From assembly GCA_034433615.1 (NCBI GenBank), contig DAOUAJ010000165.1:1-8592 (forward strand): a stretch of DNA of 8,592 nucleotides. Direction: 5' to 3'. The notes beneath the pieces are model-generated. The model had not been told where the DNA came from. It did no database searches and saw only the letters and a program-made list of their open reading frames with translations. Of the stretch, positions 1 through 6,309 are shown piece by piece (positions within the stretch are counted from its first letter, which is position 1; every line of letters begins with the position of its first letter). This DNA comes from DAOUAJ01 sp034433615 (lineage in GTDB: Bacteria > Chloroflexota > Anaerolineae > DUEN01). Both the position numbers and the translations under genes were made by a program.

Positions 1-19
1 ACGAGGCGACAGGCCTCGT
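1..19. other. Small perfect stem-loop at the window edge
   Basis: ACGAGGC (1-7) and GCCTCGT (13-19) are perfect reverse complements around a 5-nt loop. The structure lies about 30 bases before the mannosidase start. No U-tract follows, so it is not a convincing terminator. The reading frame from base 1 meets TGA at 19-21, so the stem could also be the 3' end of an upstream gene cut off by the window. Its role is unknown. Confidence 0.35.
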
Positions 20-36
20 GATCCAACATATCGCAG

Positions 37-44
37 AGGAGGAG
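37..44 (+). promoter_or_regulatory. Ribosome binding site fixing the GTG start of the mannosidase
   Basis: AGGAGGAG sits a few bases ahead of GTG at 49. No ATG lies at a suitable distance, and the first residues after this GTG (LDLNGTWKL) are the usual N-terminal beta-strand of the family. The non-ATG start is therefore well supported. Confidence 0.75.
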
Positions 45-48
45 ACCC

Positions 49-2571
49 GTGCGATTGCTCGACCTGAACGGGACCTGGAAGCTCCAGGAATTCGATCCCG
101 GCGCGGGGGTGCGGGCCCGCGCCTTTGCGCCGGACTACGACGATGCCAACTGGCTACCGGCCGCGGTGCCGGGGGACGTGCACACCAGCCTGGCCGCGGC
201 CGGCCGCCTCGACCCCCCTTTCTATCACATGAACGTGGAGAAGTGCCAGTGGGTGGAGCGGCGCGAGTGGTGGTATCGCACCACCTTCACCGGCCCAAGC
301 CTGAGCGGCACCGATCGCCAGCTTCTTGTCTTCGACGGACTGGATACATATGCTACGATCTACCTGAACGGCGAGGAGATCGGCAGCCACGCCAACATGT
401 TCGTGGCCGCCACCTTTGATGTGACGGGCAAGGTGCGCTCGGGGCAGCCCAACACCCTGGCCGTGCGCTTCGACCCGGTGCTCGATCGCGTCGGCGGCCG
501 GGAGGTGCCAGGGCAATGGGGGGGCTATGGCCCGGAACGCGTCTGGGTGCGCAAGGCGCAGTGCCATTTCTCGTGGGACTGGGGGCCGCGGCTGGTGAGC
601 GTGGGCCTGTGGCAGGGGGTGCGCCTGGAAGGTTTCCGAACAGCTCGCCTGAAAGACATCTTCTTCCGCACAGAAGAGATCGGCCCCAACCGCGCTCGCG
701 TGCGGATCACCGCAGAGGTAGAGGCGTGGGCAGCCGCCAATCATCCGACAGTGCAAGTCGAATTGCGCCATGGCGATCACTGCCTGGCATCCGAGGTATC
801 GCTGACTAACGGTATGGCCGATACCGTCCTGGACGTTGAGGACCTTGTGCTGTGGTGGACCCATGACCTGGGCGAGCCGGCCCTCTACGATCTTATGGTC
901 CGCCTGCGCGCCGATGACGCCACGCTGGACGAGCGCCAGGAGCGGGTGGGCATCCGCACCATCCGGGTGGACCAATCGCCCGACCCGAACGAGCCGGGGT
1001 GCAAGTTCTTCACCTTTGTGCTCAACGACGTGCCGATCTTCGCCAAGGGGGCCGATTGGATCCCCGCCGACTCCTTCATCGCCCAGATGACGGAGGCCCG
1101 CTATCGCGAGCTGTTGGAGCTGGCCGTCGAGGCTCACATGAACATGCTGCGGGTGTGGGGGGGCGGCATCTACGAGAGGCCCGAGTTCTACCGCCTGTGC
1201 GACGAGCTGGGCATCCTCATCTGGCAGGACTTCATGTTCGCCTGCGCCCGCTATCCGGATTACGATCCCGACTTCTACGCCGAGGTGGAGCGGGAGGCCA
1301 AGCTGGTGGTGCGCCGGCTGCGCAATCGCCCCTGCCTGGCACTCTGGTGCGGCAACAACGAGAACGACTGGATCGAGGACATGGTCTACTGGGACCAGCC
1401 TGGCCACGACTTCCCCGGCCGCAAAATTTACCACGAACTGTTGCCGCGCATCGTGGGCGAGCTGGATCCCACCCGGCTCTACTGGCCGTCCAGCCCTTAC
1501 GGCGGCAACGACCACAATGACGAGCGGGAGGGGGATCGCCACAACTGGCAGACATGGCATGGTGCCATCTACCCGCGCCGCTTTGGTGAGCGGCCTGGCC
1601 GCGATTTCTCGCCGGCCGGCGTCTCCTTCCGTCATTACGCGGAGGACCCCGCCCGCTTCATCAGCGAGTTCGGCATGCACGCCGCCCCGATCCTGGAGAC
1701 GCTGCGACGTAACGTGCCGCCGGAGGAGCTGTACTTCGGCAGCGAGGGGATGCTCTACCGCAATAAGGATTTCCCCAAGGACAAGGGCAACAACCTGATG
1801 TTGGCACACACCGGGCTCCCCAAGGACTTGAACCAGTACATTGACTTCTCCATGATCGCCCAGGCCGAGGGGTTGAAGTTCGGCATCGAACACTACCGGC
1901 GGCGCAAGCCTCATTGCTCGGGGACGCTCTTCTGGCAGCTCAACGACACCTGGCCGGGGCTGAGCTGGAGCGTGCTTGACTACTACGCCTTCCCCAAAGC
2001 CGGCTACTTCTACGCCCGCCGCGCCTACGCGCCCGTGATGGCATCATTCAAACGGGAGGACGACGGCGGCTACACCCTGTGGATCGTCAACGATACGCTA
2101 GAGGCGGTGACGGACGATGTGACCTGGGGGGTGTGCGCCTTCGACGGGGCTGTGCTGCGCCGGGAGACGGTGCGCGCGATGGTGCCGGCCAACTCCTCGC
2201 GCATGATCGCGCGCATGGCCGGCGACCAGCTCCCTGGCGACCCGCAACGCACGTTCCTGTTTGTCCGCTCCGGCAGCGGCCGCTTCCCCGACAACCGCGA
2301 GTTTCGGGTGGAGGTGAAGGACCTGGTGCGACCGGAGCCATCTTTGGCGGTAGGGATGAGCCAGGACGAGGCCGGGCGGATCACCGTGCGAGTGAGCAGC
2401 GACGTCTACGCGTACTTCGTCAAGCTGATCGTGCCCATCGAGGGCACGCGCTTCAGCGACAACTATTTCGACATCTTCCCCGGCGAGGAGCGGGTGGTAC
2501 AGGTGTGGAACGCGGCTGGCCGGCCTATCACCCCGGCGGACATTGAGGTGTCTTGCCTCAACCACGCCTGA
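49..2571 (+). CDS. Beta-mannosidase, glycoside hydrolase family 2
   Basis: This is predicted to hydrolyse terminal non-reducing beta-D-mannose from beta-mannosides or manno-oligosaccharides with retention of configuration. There is no signal peptide, so it should act in the cytoplasm on imported oligosaccharides. The layout is that of GH2: an N-terminal jelly-roll domain (about 1-190, with WDWGPR at 176-181), an immunoglobulin-like domain (about 200-305), a TIM-barrel catalytic domain (about 310-640) and C-terminal beta-domains. Family landmarks include KGADWIP (333-339), RVWGGGIYE (368-376), WCGNNEN (433-439, predicted acid/base E438), SEFGMH (539-544, predicted nucleophile E540) and FWQLNDTWPG (628-637). 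At 840 residues it is full length. WDWGPR and GNNE favour mannosidase over beta-galactosidase or glucuronidase, but exact substrate preference cannot be read from sequence. It is followed after 144 bp by a transporter gene on the same strand. Confidence 0.93.
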   Translation: MRLLDLNGTWKLQEFDPGAGVRARAFAPDYDDANWLPAAVPGDVHTSLAAAGRLDPPFYHMNVEKCQWVERREWWYRTTFTGPSLSGTDRQLLVFDGLDTYATIYLNGEEIGSHANMFVAATFDVTGKVRSGQPNTLAVRFDPVLDRVGGREVPGQWGGYGPERVWVRKAQCHFSWDWGPRLVSVGLWQGVRLEGFRTARLKDIFFRTEEIGPNRARVRITAEVEAWAAANHPTVQVELRHGDHCLASEVSLTNGMADTVLDVEDLVLWWTHDLGEPALYDLMVRLRADDATLDERQERVGIRTIRVDQSPDPNEPGCKFFTFVLNDVPIFAKGADWIPADSFIAQMTEARYRELLELAVEAHMNMLRVWGGGIYERPEFYRLCDELGILIWQDFMFACARYPDYDPDFYAEVEREAKLVVRRLRNRPCLALWCGNNENDWIEDMVYWDQPGHDFPGRKIYHELLPRIVGELDPTRLYWPSSPYGGNDHNDEREGDRHNWQTWHGAIYPRRFGERPGRDFSPAGVSFRHYAEDPARFISEFGMHAAPILETLRRNVPPEELYFGSEGMLYRNKDFPKDKGNNLMLAHTGLPKDLNQYIDFSMIAQAEGLKFGIEHYRRRKPHCSGTLFWQLNDTWPGLSWSVLDYYAFPKAGYFYARRAYAPVMASFKREDDGGYTLWIVNDTLEAVTDDVTWGVCAFDGAVLRRETVRAMVPANSSRMIARMAGDQLPGDPQRTFLFVRSGSGRFPDNREFRVEVKDLVRPEPSLAVGMSQDEAGRITVRVSSDVYAYFVKLIVPIEGTRFSDNYFDIFPGEERVVQVWNAAGRPITPADIEVSCLNHA

Positions 2572-2613
2572 GCCTTCGCACGAGCGTATCAACGCGCAAC
2601 AGCTCTTGGGTTT

Positions 2614-2675
2614 GATCGCCGAAGGTCTCCCGACCGAGGCGAAAGGGCTCGGTCAGGAGACTTTGCCCATCGCAG
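2614..2675. repeat. 62-bp palindromic intergenic repeat, copy 1
   Basis: This copy matches 4146-4207 at 55 of 62 positions by hand alignment, and all seven differences are transitions. It folds as a long hairpin. GTCTCC (2625-2630) pairs with GGAGAC (2656-2661), and GACCGAG (2632-2638) pairs with CTCGGTC (2648-2654), with one C-A mismatch between the two helices and a 9-base loop. The flanks GATCGCCGAAG and TTTGCCCATCG extend the palindrome imperfectly. It lies between the mannosidase and the transporter gene. A REP-like or miniature mobile repeat is the likeliest class; a leader-RNA role is possible but unsupported. Confidence 0.75.
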
Positions 2676-2715
2676 GGGCCCTCTCGTCGTGCAACAGTGA
2701 TAGGATCGAGGAACT

Positions 2716-4026
2716 GTGAGTTCGTTCAATCAGGCCGCCTACGAACAAGAGGTCGAGCGGAATTTCCGCTGGAACTTCGTCGTCAACGCGCTGGATGGGG
2801 CATTCTTCTGGTTTGCACTGACCTTCGCCTCCACCAGCACCATCCTGGCCGTGTACATCAGCTATCTGACTGACTCAAAGCTGGCTCTCGGCTTACTGGC
2901 CGCCCTTCCCAGCATGGGATGGCTGTTTCCGCAGCTCTTCACCGTCCCCCTGGTCGAGCGTCTTCCCCGCAAGAAGCCGTTTTTCATCTGGACCAGCCTG
3001 GCGACGGAGCGGATTGCCTTCCTCTTCATGGCGGTTGGCGCTTATTTCCTCAGCAAGCCGTCGCCCAGGTGGGCGCTCATTGTCTTCTTTGTGACGCTGA
3101 TCTGGCACTCCTTCGGCGCGGGGGTCGTCGCCACCGCCTGGCAAGAGATGGTGGCCAAGGTCATCCCGGTGCGCTGGCGCGGCCGATTCTTCGGATTGAC
3201 CAGCTTCCTGGGCGCGGTGATGGGCCTGCCGGGCGCGGCTGTCGCTACTGCCATCCTCAGTCGCTATGCATACCCGATCAACTTCGCCCTCTGCTTCCTG
3301 ATCACTTTCCTGGGCATGGTGATCTCGTGGATCTCCGTTGCTTTGACGCGCGAGCCGGTGGGGCCTGTGCGCCAGGAGAGCGAGTCGCCTCTGGTGTACA
3401 TCCGCCGGCTGCGCCAGATCATCCGCACAGACACTAATTTCGCGCGCTTCCTTTCCAGTCGCATTCTGGGTGCGATAGGCAGCATGTTCGTCGGGTTCAT
3501 CGCTGTCTCCGCCGTGCAGCGGTTCAATCTGCCAGATGAGGTAGCCGGTCAGTTCACGGGTTTCATGGTGGGGGGGCAATTGATAGCCAACCTGGTCTTT
3601 GGCCCTCTCGCGGATCGGCTCGGCCACAAACTGGTGCTGGAGATTGGGGCGCTGTGCAATCTGGGCGCGGCCGCGGCCACTCTGCTGGCCCCTACGCCGG
3701 TCTGGGTGTACCTGGCCTTTGCGCTGGAGGGTGCTACCATTACTTCTTATTTCATGTCCGGCACGAGCATTACCTTCGAGTTCAGCGAGCCGGAGGGGCG
3801 TCCCGCGTACATCGGGTTGTCCAGCACGATTGTGGGGGTGTTCAGCGGGGTCGCGCCGCTGATCGGGGGCTGGCTGGCCGGGCAACTGGGGTACAATTGG
3901 CTGTTTGGATTGTGCCTGATCATCTTGCTGGCCGGTTGGTTCATACTGCGTTGGTGGGTCGTGGACCCGCGCTTCGCCCGGGCAGGTCAGCCTGTGGCTC
4001 TGGAAACGCCGGTTGTGTCACCCTGA
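2716..4026 (+). CDS. Major facilitator superfamily (MFS) transporter
   Basis: This is an integral membrane protein of 436 residues with about twelve hydrophobic segments in two halves, separated by a charged loop (about 211-243). The MFS signature motif A is clear in the second half as GPLADRLGHK (296-305). In the first half the corresponding loop is degenerate (VERLPRKKP, 80-88). The segment PVRWRGRFFG (151-160), with P-x-x-x-RGR-FG, is typical of a loose group of bacterial MFS permeases. The start is GTG at 2716, preceded by AGGA (2702-2705) and GAGGA (2708-2712). The substrate is not deducible. Its position between a beta-mannosidase and a sugar/polyol-type dehydrogenase suggests a carbohydrate or derivative, which is inference only. 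The 5' leader contains repeat copy 1. Confidence 0.85.
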   Translation: MSSFNQAAYEQEVERNFRWNFVVNALDGAFFWFALTFASTSTILAVYISYLTDSKLALGLLAALPSMGWLFPQLFTVPLVERLPRKKPFFIWTSLATERIAFLFMAVGAYFLSKPSPRWALIVFFVTLIWHSFGAGVVATAWQEMVAKVIPVRWRGRFFGLTSFLGAVMGLPGAAVATAILSRYAYPINFALCFLITFLGMVISWISVALTREPVGPVRQESESPLVYIRRLRQIIRTDTNFARFLSSRILGAIGSMFVGFIAVSAVQRFNLPDEVAGQFTGFMVGGQLIANLVFGPLADRLGHKLVLEIGALCNLGAAAATLLAPTPVWVYLAFALEGATITSYFMSGTSITFEFSEPEGRPAYIGLSSTIVGVFSGVAPLIGGWLAGQLGYNWLFGLCLIILLAGWFILRWWVVDPRFARAGQPVALETPVVSP

Positions 4027-4040
4027 TCGGGTGCAGTTCC

Positions 4041-4070
4041 TCATGCCGTGGGCGGCGCTACGGCGCATGA
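4041..4070 (+). other. Imperfect stem-loop just after the transporter stop
   Basis: TCATG/CCGT (4041-4049) pairs with ACGG (4060-4063) and CATGA (4066-4070), with a 2-base CG bulge. It starts 15 bases after the TGA of the transporter gene. It is in the place of a terminator but is followed by A residues rather than a U-tract, so intrinsic termination is doubtful. It may instead protect the 3' end of the mRNA. Confidence 0.3.
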
Positions 4071-4145
4071 AAAGCGGTCAGCCATCAGCCAATGACGACA
4101 GGTGACTGGTTGCTAAAGCTGATAGCTGATTGCTAACTGCTATTG

Positions 4146-4207
4146 GATCGCCGAAGGTCTCCTGATCAAGGCAAAAGGGCTCGGTCAAGAGACCTCGCCC
4201 ATCGCAG
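4146..4207. repeat. 62-bp palindromic intergenic repeat, copy 2
   Basis: This is the second copy of the element at 2614-2675, in the same orientation. The helix is more decayed. GTCTCC (4157-4162) faces AGAGAC (4188-4193) with one mismatch, and GATCAAG (4164-4170) faces CTCGGTC (4180-4186) with one mismatch and one G-U pair. The C-A mismatch between helices in copy 1 is a T-A pair here (4163/4187). It lies within the leader of the dehydrogenase gene. Confidence 0.75.
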
Positions 4208-4213
4208 TGATTA

Positions 4214-4239
4214 GCGGTCTTCTGAACGGCGAAGACCGC
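4214..4239. promoter_or_regulatory. Perfect 9-bp inverted repeat upstream of the dehydrogenase
   Basis: GCGGTCTTC (4214-4222) and GAAGACCGC (4231-4239) are exact reverse complements around the 8-base spacer TGAACGGC. The repeat is centred about 75 bases before the dehydrogenase ATG. Without a following U-tract it is not an intrinsic terminator. A dimeric regulator operator or a leader hairpin are both possible, and membership of the surrounding repeat block is equally possible. Confidence 0.4.
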
Positions 4240-4244
4240 AGACT

Positions 4245-4275
4245 GCTGAAAGCTGACCGCTGATCGCTGACCGCT
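4245..4275. repeat. Short GCTGAYC heptad array
   Basis: Four consecutive units based on GCTGA (GCTGAAA, GCTGACC, GCTGATC, GCTGACC) run up to 4272 and end in GCT. A looser relative, AGCTGATAGCTGATTGC, occurs at 4117-4133. Reverse-strand versions occur at 4073-4089. The array ends immediately before the ribosome binding site of the dehydrogenase (4282-4288). Confidence 0.55.
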
Positions 4276-4299
4276 ATTTTCAGGAGGGAAGCGAGCAAG

Positions 4300-5292
4300 A
4301 TGCAAGCAACCCTGTACGAAGGTGTTCACGATATTCGGTTGATTGAGCGGGAGCGGCCTGAGCCGCAGTCAGGCGAGCTGTTGATCCGGGTGCGTGCCGC
4401 GGGCATCTGCGGCACAGACCGCCACATCTACCATGGCGAATCGCCAGCGCGCCCGCCGGTGATCCTGGGGCACGAGTTCGCCGGCGAGGTGGTGGCGGTA
4501 GGGCCGGGGGTCAGCCCCGACTGGATCGGCCGCCGCGTCGCCGTGGATCCCAACATCTACTGTGGGCAGTGCGATTACTGCCGCGATGGGCGATTGCAGC
4601 TTTGCACCGGGCTGAAAGCCATCGGCGTGACGCAGGACGGCGGCTTTGCCCAGTTCTGCGTGGTGCCAGAGGCTCAGGCTCTCCCCGTGCCGGAAGAGCT
4701 CAGCCTGGAAGAGGCCGCCATGGCCGAGCCGGTGGCCTGCTGCCTGCATGGGATAGACCTGGCCGATGTGCGCGCCGGGCAACGGGTGGCGGTGTTGGGC
4801 GGCGGGGCCATCGGGCTGATCCTGGCGCAACTGGCGCGGGCGCGAGGGGCCGTAGGCCTGGTGGTCAGCGAGCCTGCCGCGCCGCGCCGGGAGTTGGCGG
4901 CCGCGCTGGGGATTGACTCGGTCGCGCCGGCCGGGCTGGGAGATCGGCTGCCCGATGGCGCGGACGTGGTGATCGAGGCCGCGGGCACGCGGGCGACGGC
5001 CGCGCAGGCGCTGGAGATCGCTCGCCGCGGGGCCACGATCCTCTTCTTCGGCGTCACGCCGATGGGCCAGAAGATCGAGATCGAACCGTTCCAGATCTTC
5101 CGCAAGGAGCTGACCATCAAGGGCTCGCACATCAACCCCTTCACCATGCGGCGAGCGCTGGCGTTGATGGGGAGCGGCCAGGTGCGGGTGGCGCCGCTGA
5201 TCACCCACCGGATCGGCCTGGCGGAGCTGGCAAACACGCTGGCCACCCCCGCCCCGCCGGAGATGGTGAAGGCGATGGTGGTGATGGGATAG
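4300..5292 (+). CDS. Zinc-dependent medium-chain dehydrogenase (sorbitol/threonine dehydrogenase-like)
   Basis: This is a cytoplasmic NAD(P)-dependent alcohol/polyol oxidoreductase of the MDR superfamily, 330 residues, near the usual family length of about 340. Predicted catalytic zinc ligands are C37, H58 and E59 (in GHE), with E143. The four structural-zinc cysteines C88, C91, C94 and C102 are all present. The nucleotide-binding motif GGGAIG is at 167-172. The second Rossmann strand ends in the acidic VVSEP, which favours NAD over NADP by family rule. The region from the GGGAIG glycines on (GAIGLILAQLARARGA) matches sorbitol, threonine and butanediol dehydrogenases, so the substrate could be any of several polyols or sugar alcohols. 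The ATG at 4300 follows AGGAGGG (4282-4288) with an 11-base gap. It lies downstream of the transporter gene on the same strand, but the 273-bp repeat-rich gap suggests it may have its own promoter. Confidence 0.9.
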   Translation: MQATLYEGVHDIRLIERERPEPQSGELLIRVRAAGICGTDRHIYHGESPARPPVILGHEFAGEVVAVGPGVSPDWIGRRVAVDPNIYCGQCDYCRDGRLQLCTGLKAIGVTQDGGFAQFCVVPEAQALPVPEELSLEEAAMAEPVACCLHGIDLADVRAGQRVAVLGGGAIGLILAQLARARGAVGLVVSEPAAPRRELAAALGIDSVAPAGLGDRLPDGADVVIEAAGTRATAAQALEIARRGATILFFGVTPMGQKIEIEPFQIFRKELTIKGSHINPFTMRRALALMGSGQVRVAPLITHRIGLAELANTLATPAPPEMVKAMVVMG

Positions 5293-5355
5293 AGGCAACG
5301 AGAAGCGAGCCGACATAGAAGTCAGCCTGCTACAACACGTTTTGAGCAGAGCAAA

Positions 5356-6159
5356 ATGCACGAATTTAGGCAACCTGACCTCTTTAATCTGCACCTTCAA
5401 CTTCCCACAGACGAGCTTGTATGGGAATTCGGTAGAGTAGATCACCTTGCGTCCGATGAGATCGTTTATCTCGTCAACCCTCGCCGACTGCGAGGGAGTG
5501 ACTTTTTGATGCGTTGGGCACAGGGGCGCTGGTCGGAAGACATTGTAATTCGCACCCTTAATCAAACCAGCCAGTTCGGTGTTATTCCTTACGGACCATC
5601 TACGGTGGCGCCGGAAGATCCTGCAGAACTGGAACTGTTTTTTGAGAGAATGGATGTAATCGCCCAGGAGGGTAAGCGGCCAGACTTGTTACTGTATGAC
5701 AAGGCTACATTTGGTTGGGTACGGGGTCAGTTAGAGCGCCGCTTTGGAAGCATCGAGAGGGTGGCTGAAACCTCATCGGCACAGTTGAGCGATGTGATTG
5801 CAAAGGCGCGAGCTGCCCTCGAGGTCGAAAATAGCTTGTGGGTCACCGAAAAGATGCCGGGGTTTGGTAAGCCGTTTTCACGTTACGCTCGCGGCAAGAA
5901 CAAGGGACGACTTAAGCCGCCCGGCGTTATCCCGACCATCATCGTGAAACAAGAAGATATCCCGCGCTTGCAACAGTGGCAGACTGACCATGGTATTCCA
6001 ATCTACGTAGTTCACATTTTCTATGATCGGGGGTATTTTGTCCGGTTCAGTGATGTATTGGCATGGCTGGAATCGGGCGAACTGGGGATAGAAACCCAGC
6101 GCTTCACCAACCCAGATGGTACAGCCGCATCTCCCAAGCAGATCGTCAAAGTACCCTAA
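5356..6159 (+). CDS. Type II restriction endonuclease, AccI-like, probably truncated by a stop codon
   Basis: This is predicted to cut DNA at a short palindromic site and to be the partner of the adjacent methyltransferase. The open part is 267 residues. A PD-(D/E)XK-type core can be proposed as RPD (108-110, metal ligand D110) followed by LEVEN (155-159, E156-V-E158), an ExE variant as in BamHI. The stretch PTIIVKQEDI (193-202), then LQQWQ and YVVHIFYDRGY (217-227), resembles the AccI family (AccI cuts GT/MKAC). I judged this from remembered family features, not a search. The start ATG at 5356 has only a weak upstream purine stretch. The frame stops at TAA 6157-6159 but stays open to TGA 6307-6309, which abuts the methyltransferase start, so the original protein was probably about 317 residues. 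Third codon positions are more A/T-rich than in the upstream genes, suggesting transfer. If not AccI-like, it is still likely an endonuclease from its pairing. Confidence 0.65.
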   Translation: MHEFRQPDLFNLHLQLPTDELVWEFGRVDHLASDEIVYLVNPRRLRGSDFLMRWAQGRWSEDIVIRTLNQTSQFGVIPYGPSTVAPEDPAELELFFERMDVIAQEGKRPDLLLYDKATFGWVRGQLERRFGSIERVAETSSAQLSDVIAKARAALEVENSLWVTEKMPGFGKPFSRYARGKNKGRLKPPGVIPTIIVKQEDIPRLQQWQTDHGIPIYVVHIFYDRGYFVRFSDVLAWLESGELGIETQRFTNPDGTAASPKQIVKVP

Positions 6160-6309
6160 ATCCTATGCAAAGAGTTTGGAACGGTCTCAGGCCCAACGTT
6201 GGTGCCTAAAACATTCGTGGACAAGAACGGTAAAGTGATGACTTATGTCACTTTTTCAGGAGGAGAGATACATCTATCACCATCTGTGTTCGAGGAGTGG
6301 GGGCGCTGA
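6160..6309 (+). pseudogene. In-frame continuation of the endonuclease gene beyond its TAA stop
   Basis: Reading on in the endonuclease frame after TAA 6157-6159 gives 49 uninterrupted codons ending in TGA 6307-6309. The translation has ordinary soluble-protein composition, for example KTFVDKNGKVMTYVTF and a C-terminus of SVFEEWGR. The TGA shares its A with the ATG at 6309 (TGATG), the usual layout of translationally coupled restriction-modification genes. Codon 268 (TAA) is one substitution from Tyr, Lys, Gln or Glu codons. The simplest reading is that this is the detached C-terminus of the endonuclease. An open stretch of this length alone could occur by chance, so the coupling junction is the stronger evidence. 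Confidence 0.6.

Larger units (their letters stand above)
4073..4275. repeat. Intergenic block bracketed by 17-bp inverted repeats
   Basis: The ends, AGCGGTCAGCCATCAGC (4073-4089) and GCTGATCGCTGACCGCT (4259-4275), are reverse complements at 16 of 17 positions. Inside lie a degenerate AGCTGAT array (4117-4140), palindrome copy 2 (4146-4207), a perfect 9-bp hairpin (4214-4239) and a GCTGAYC heptad array (4245-4275). No open reading frame in it looks coding. It fills nearly all of the 273-bp space between transporter and dehydrogenase. It could be a miniature non-autonomous element or a patchwork of short repeats; no target-site duplication was identified. Confidence 0.5.

Noticed and set aside
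154..1914. Long minus-strand open frame (586 codons) opposite the mannosidase
   Set aside because: It is a GC-rich antisense shadow. The translation is repetitive in H, A, P and V with no recognisable domain, while the + strand frame has full GH2 motifs.
2596..2697. GCAACAG direct repeat (2596-2602 and 2691-2697) flanking palindrome copy 1 as a target-site duplication
   Set aside because: Seven bases at that distance can match by chance, the repeats are not adjacent to the palindrome ends, and copy 2 has no equivalent.
2597..2719. Open frame through palindrome copy 1 ending in TGA that overlaps the GTG of the transporter
   Set aside because: It has no ATG or convincing ribosome binding site. 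Four of the seven differences between the repeat copies change amino acids, so a small coupled peptide gene is not supported.
5293..5355. Promoter or controller-protein box ahead of the endonuclease
   Set aside because: I looked for -35/-10 pairs and for short dyads typical of C-boxes in this 63-bp gap and found none that are convincing.
4369..5565. Minus-strand open frame (398 codons) opposite the dehydrogenase and endonuclease start
   Set aside because: It is another shadow of a GC-rich gene. It crosses two well-supported + strand genes and its translation shows no family features.
6232..6256. AAAGTGA / TCACTTT inverted repeat followed by T residues as a terminator between endonuclease and methyltransferase
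   Set aside because: The 7-bp stem has only two G-C pairs and a 9-base loop, and the region reads as coding in the endonuclease frame. Termination here would also silence the methyltransferase.
6258..6267. Strong AGGAGGAGAG sequence as a ribosome binding site
   Set aside because: No start codon lies at usable distance; the nearest are GTG at 6286 and 6297 and ATG at 6309. It encodes S-G-G-E in the extended endonuclease frame, so it is probably coincidental.
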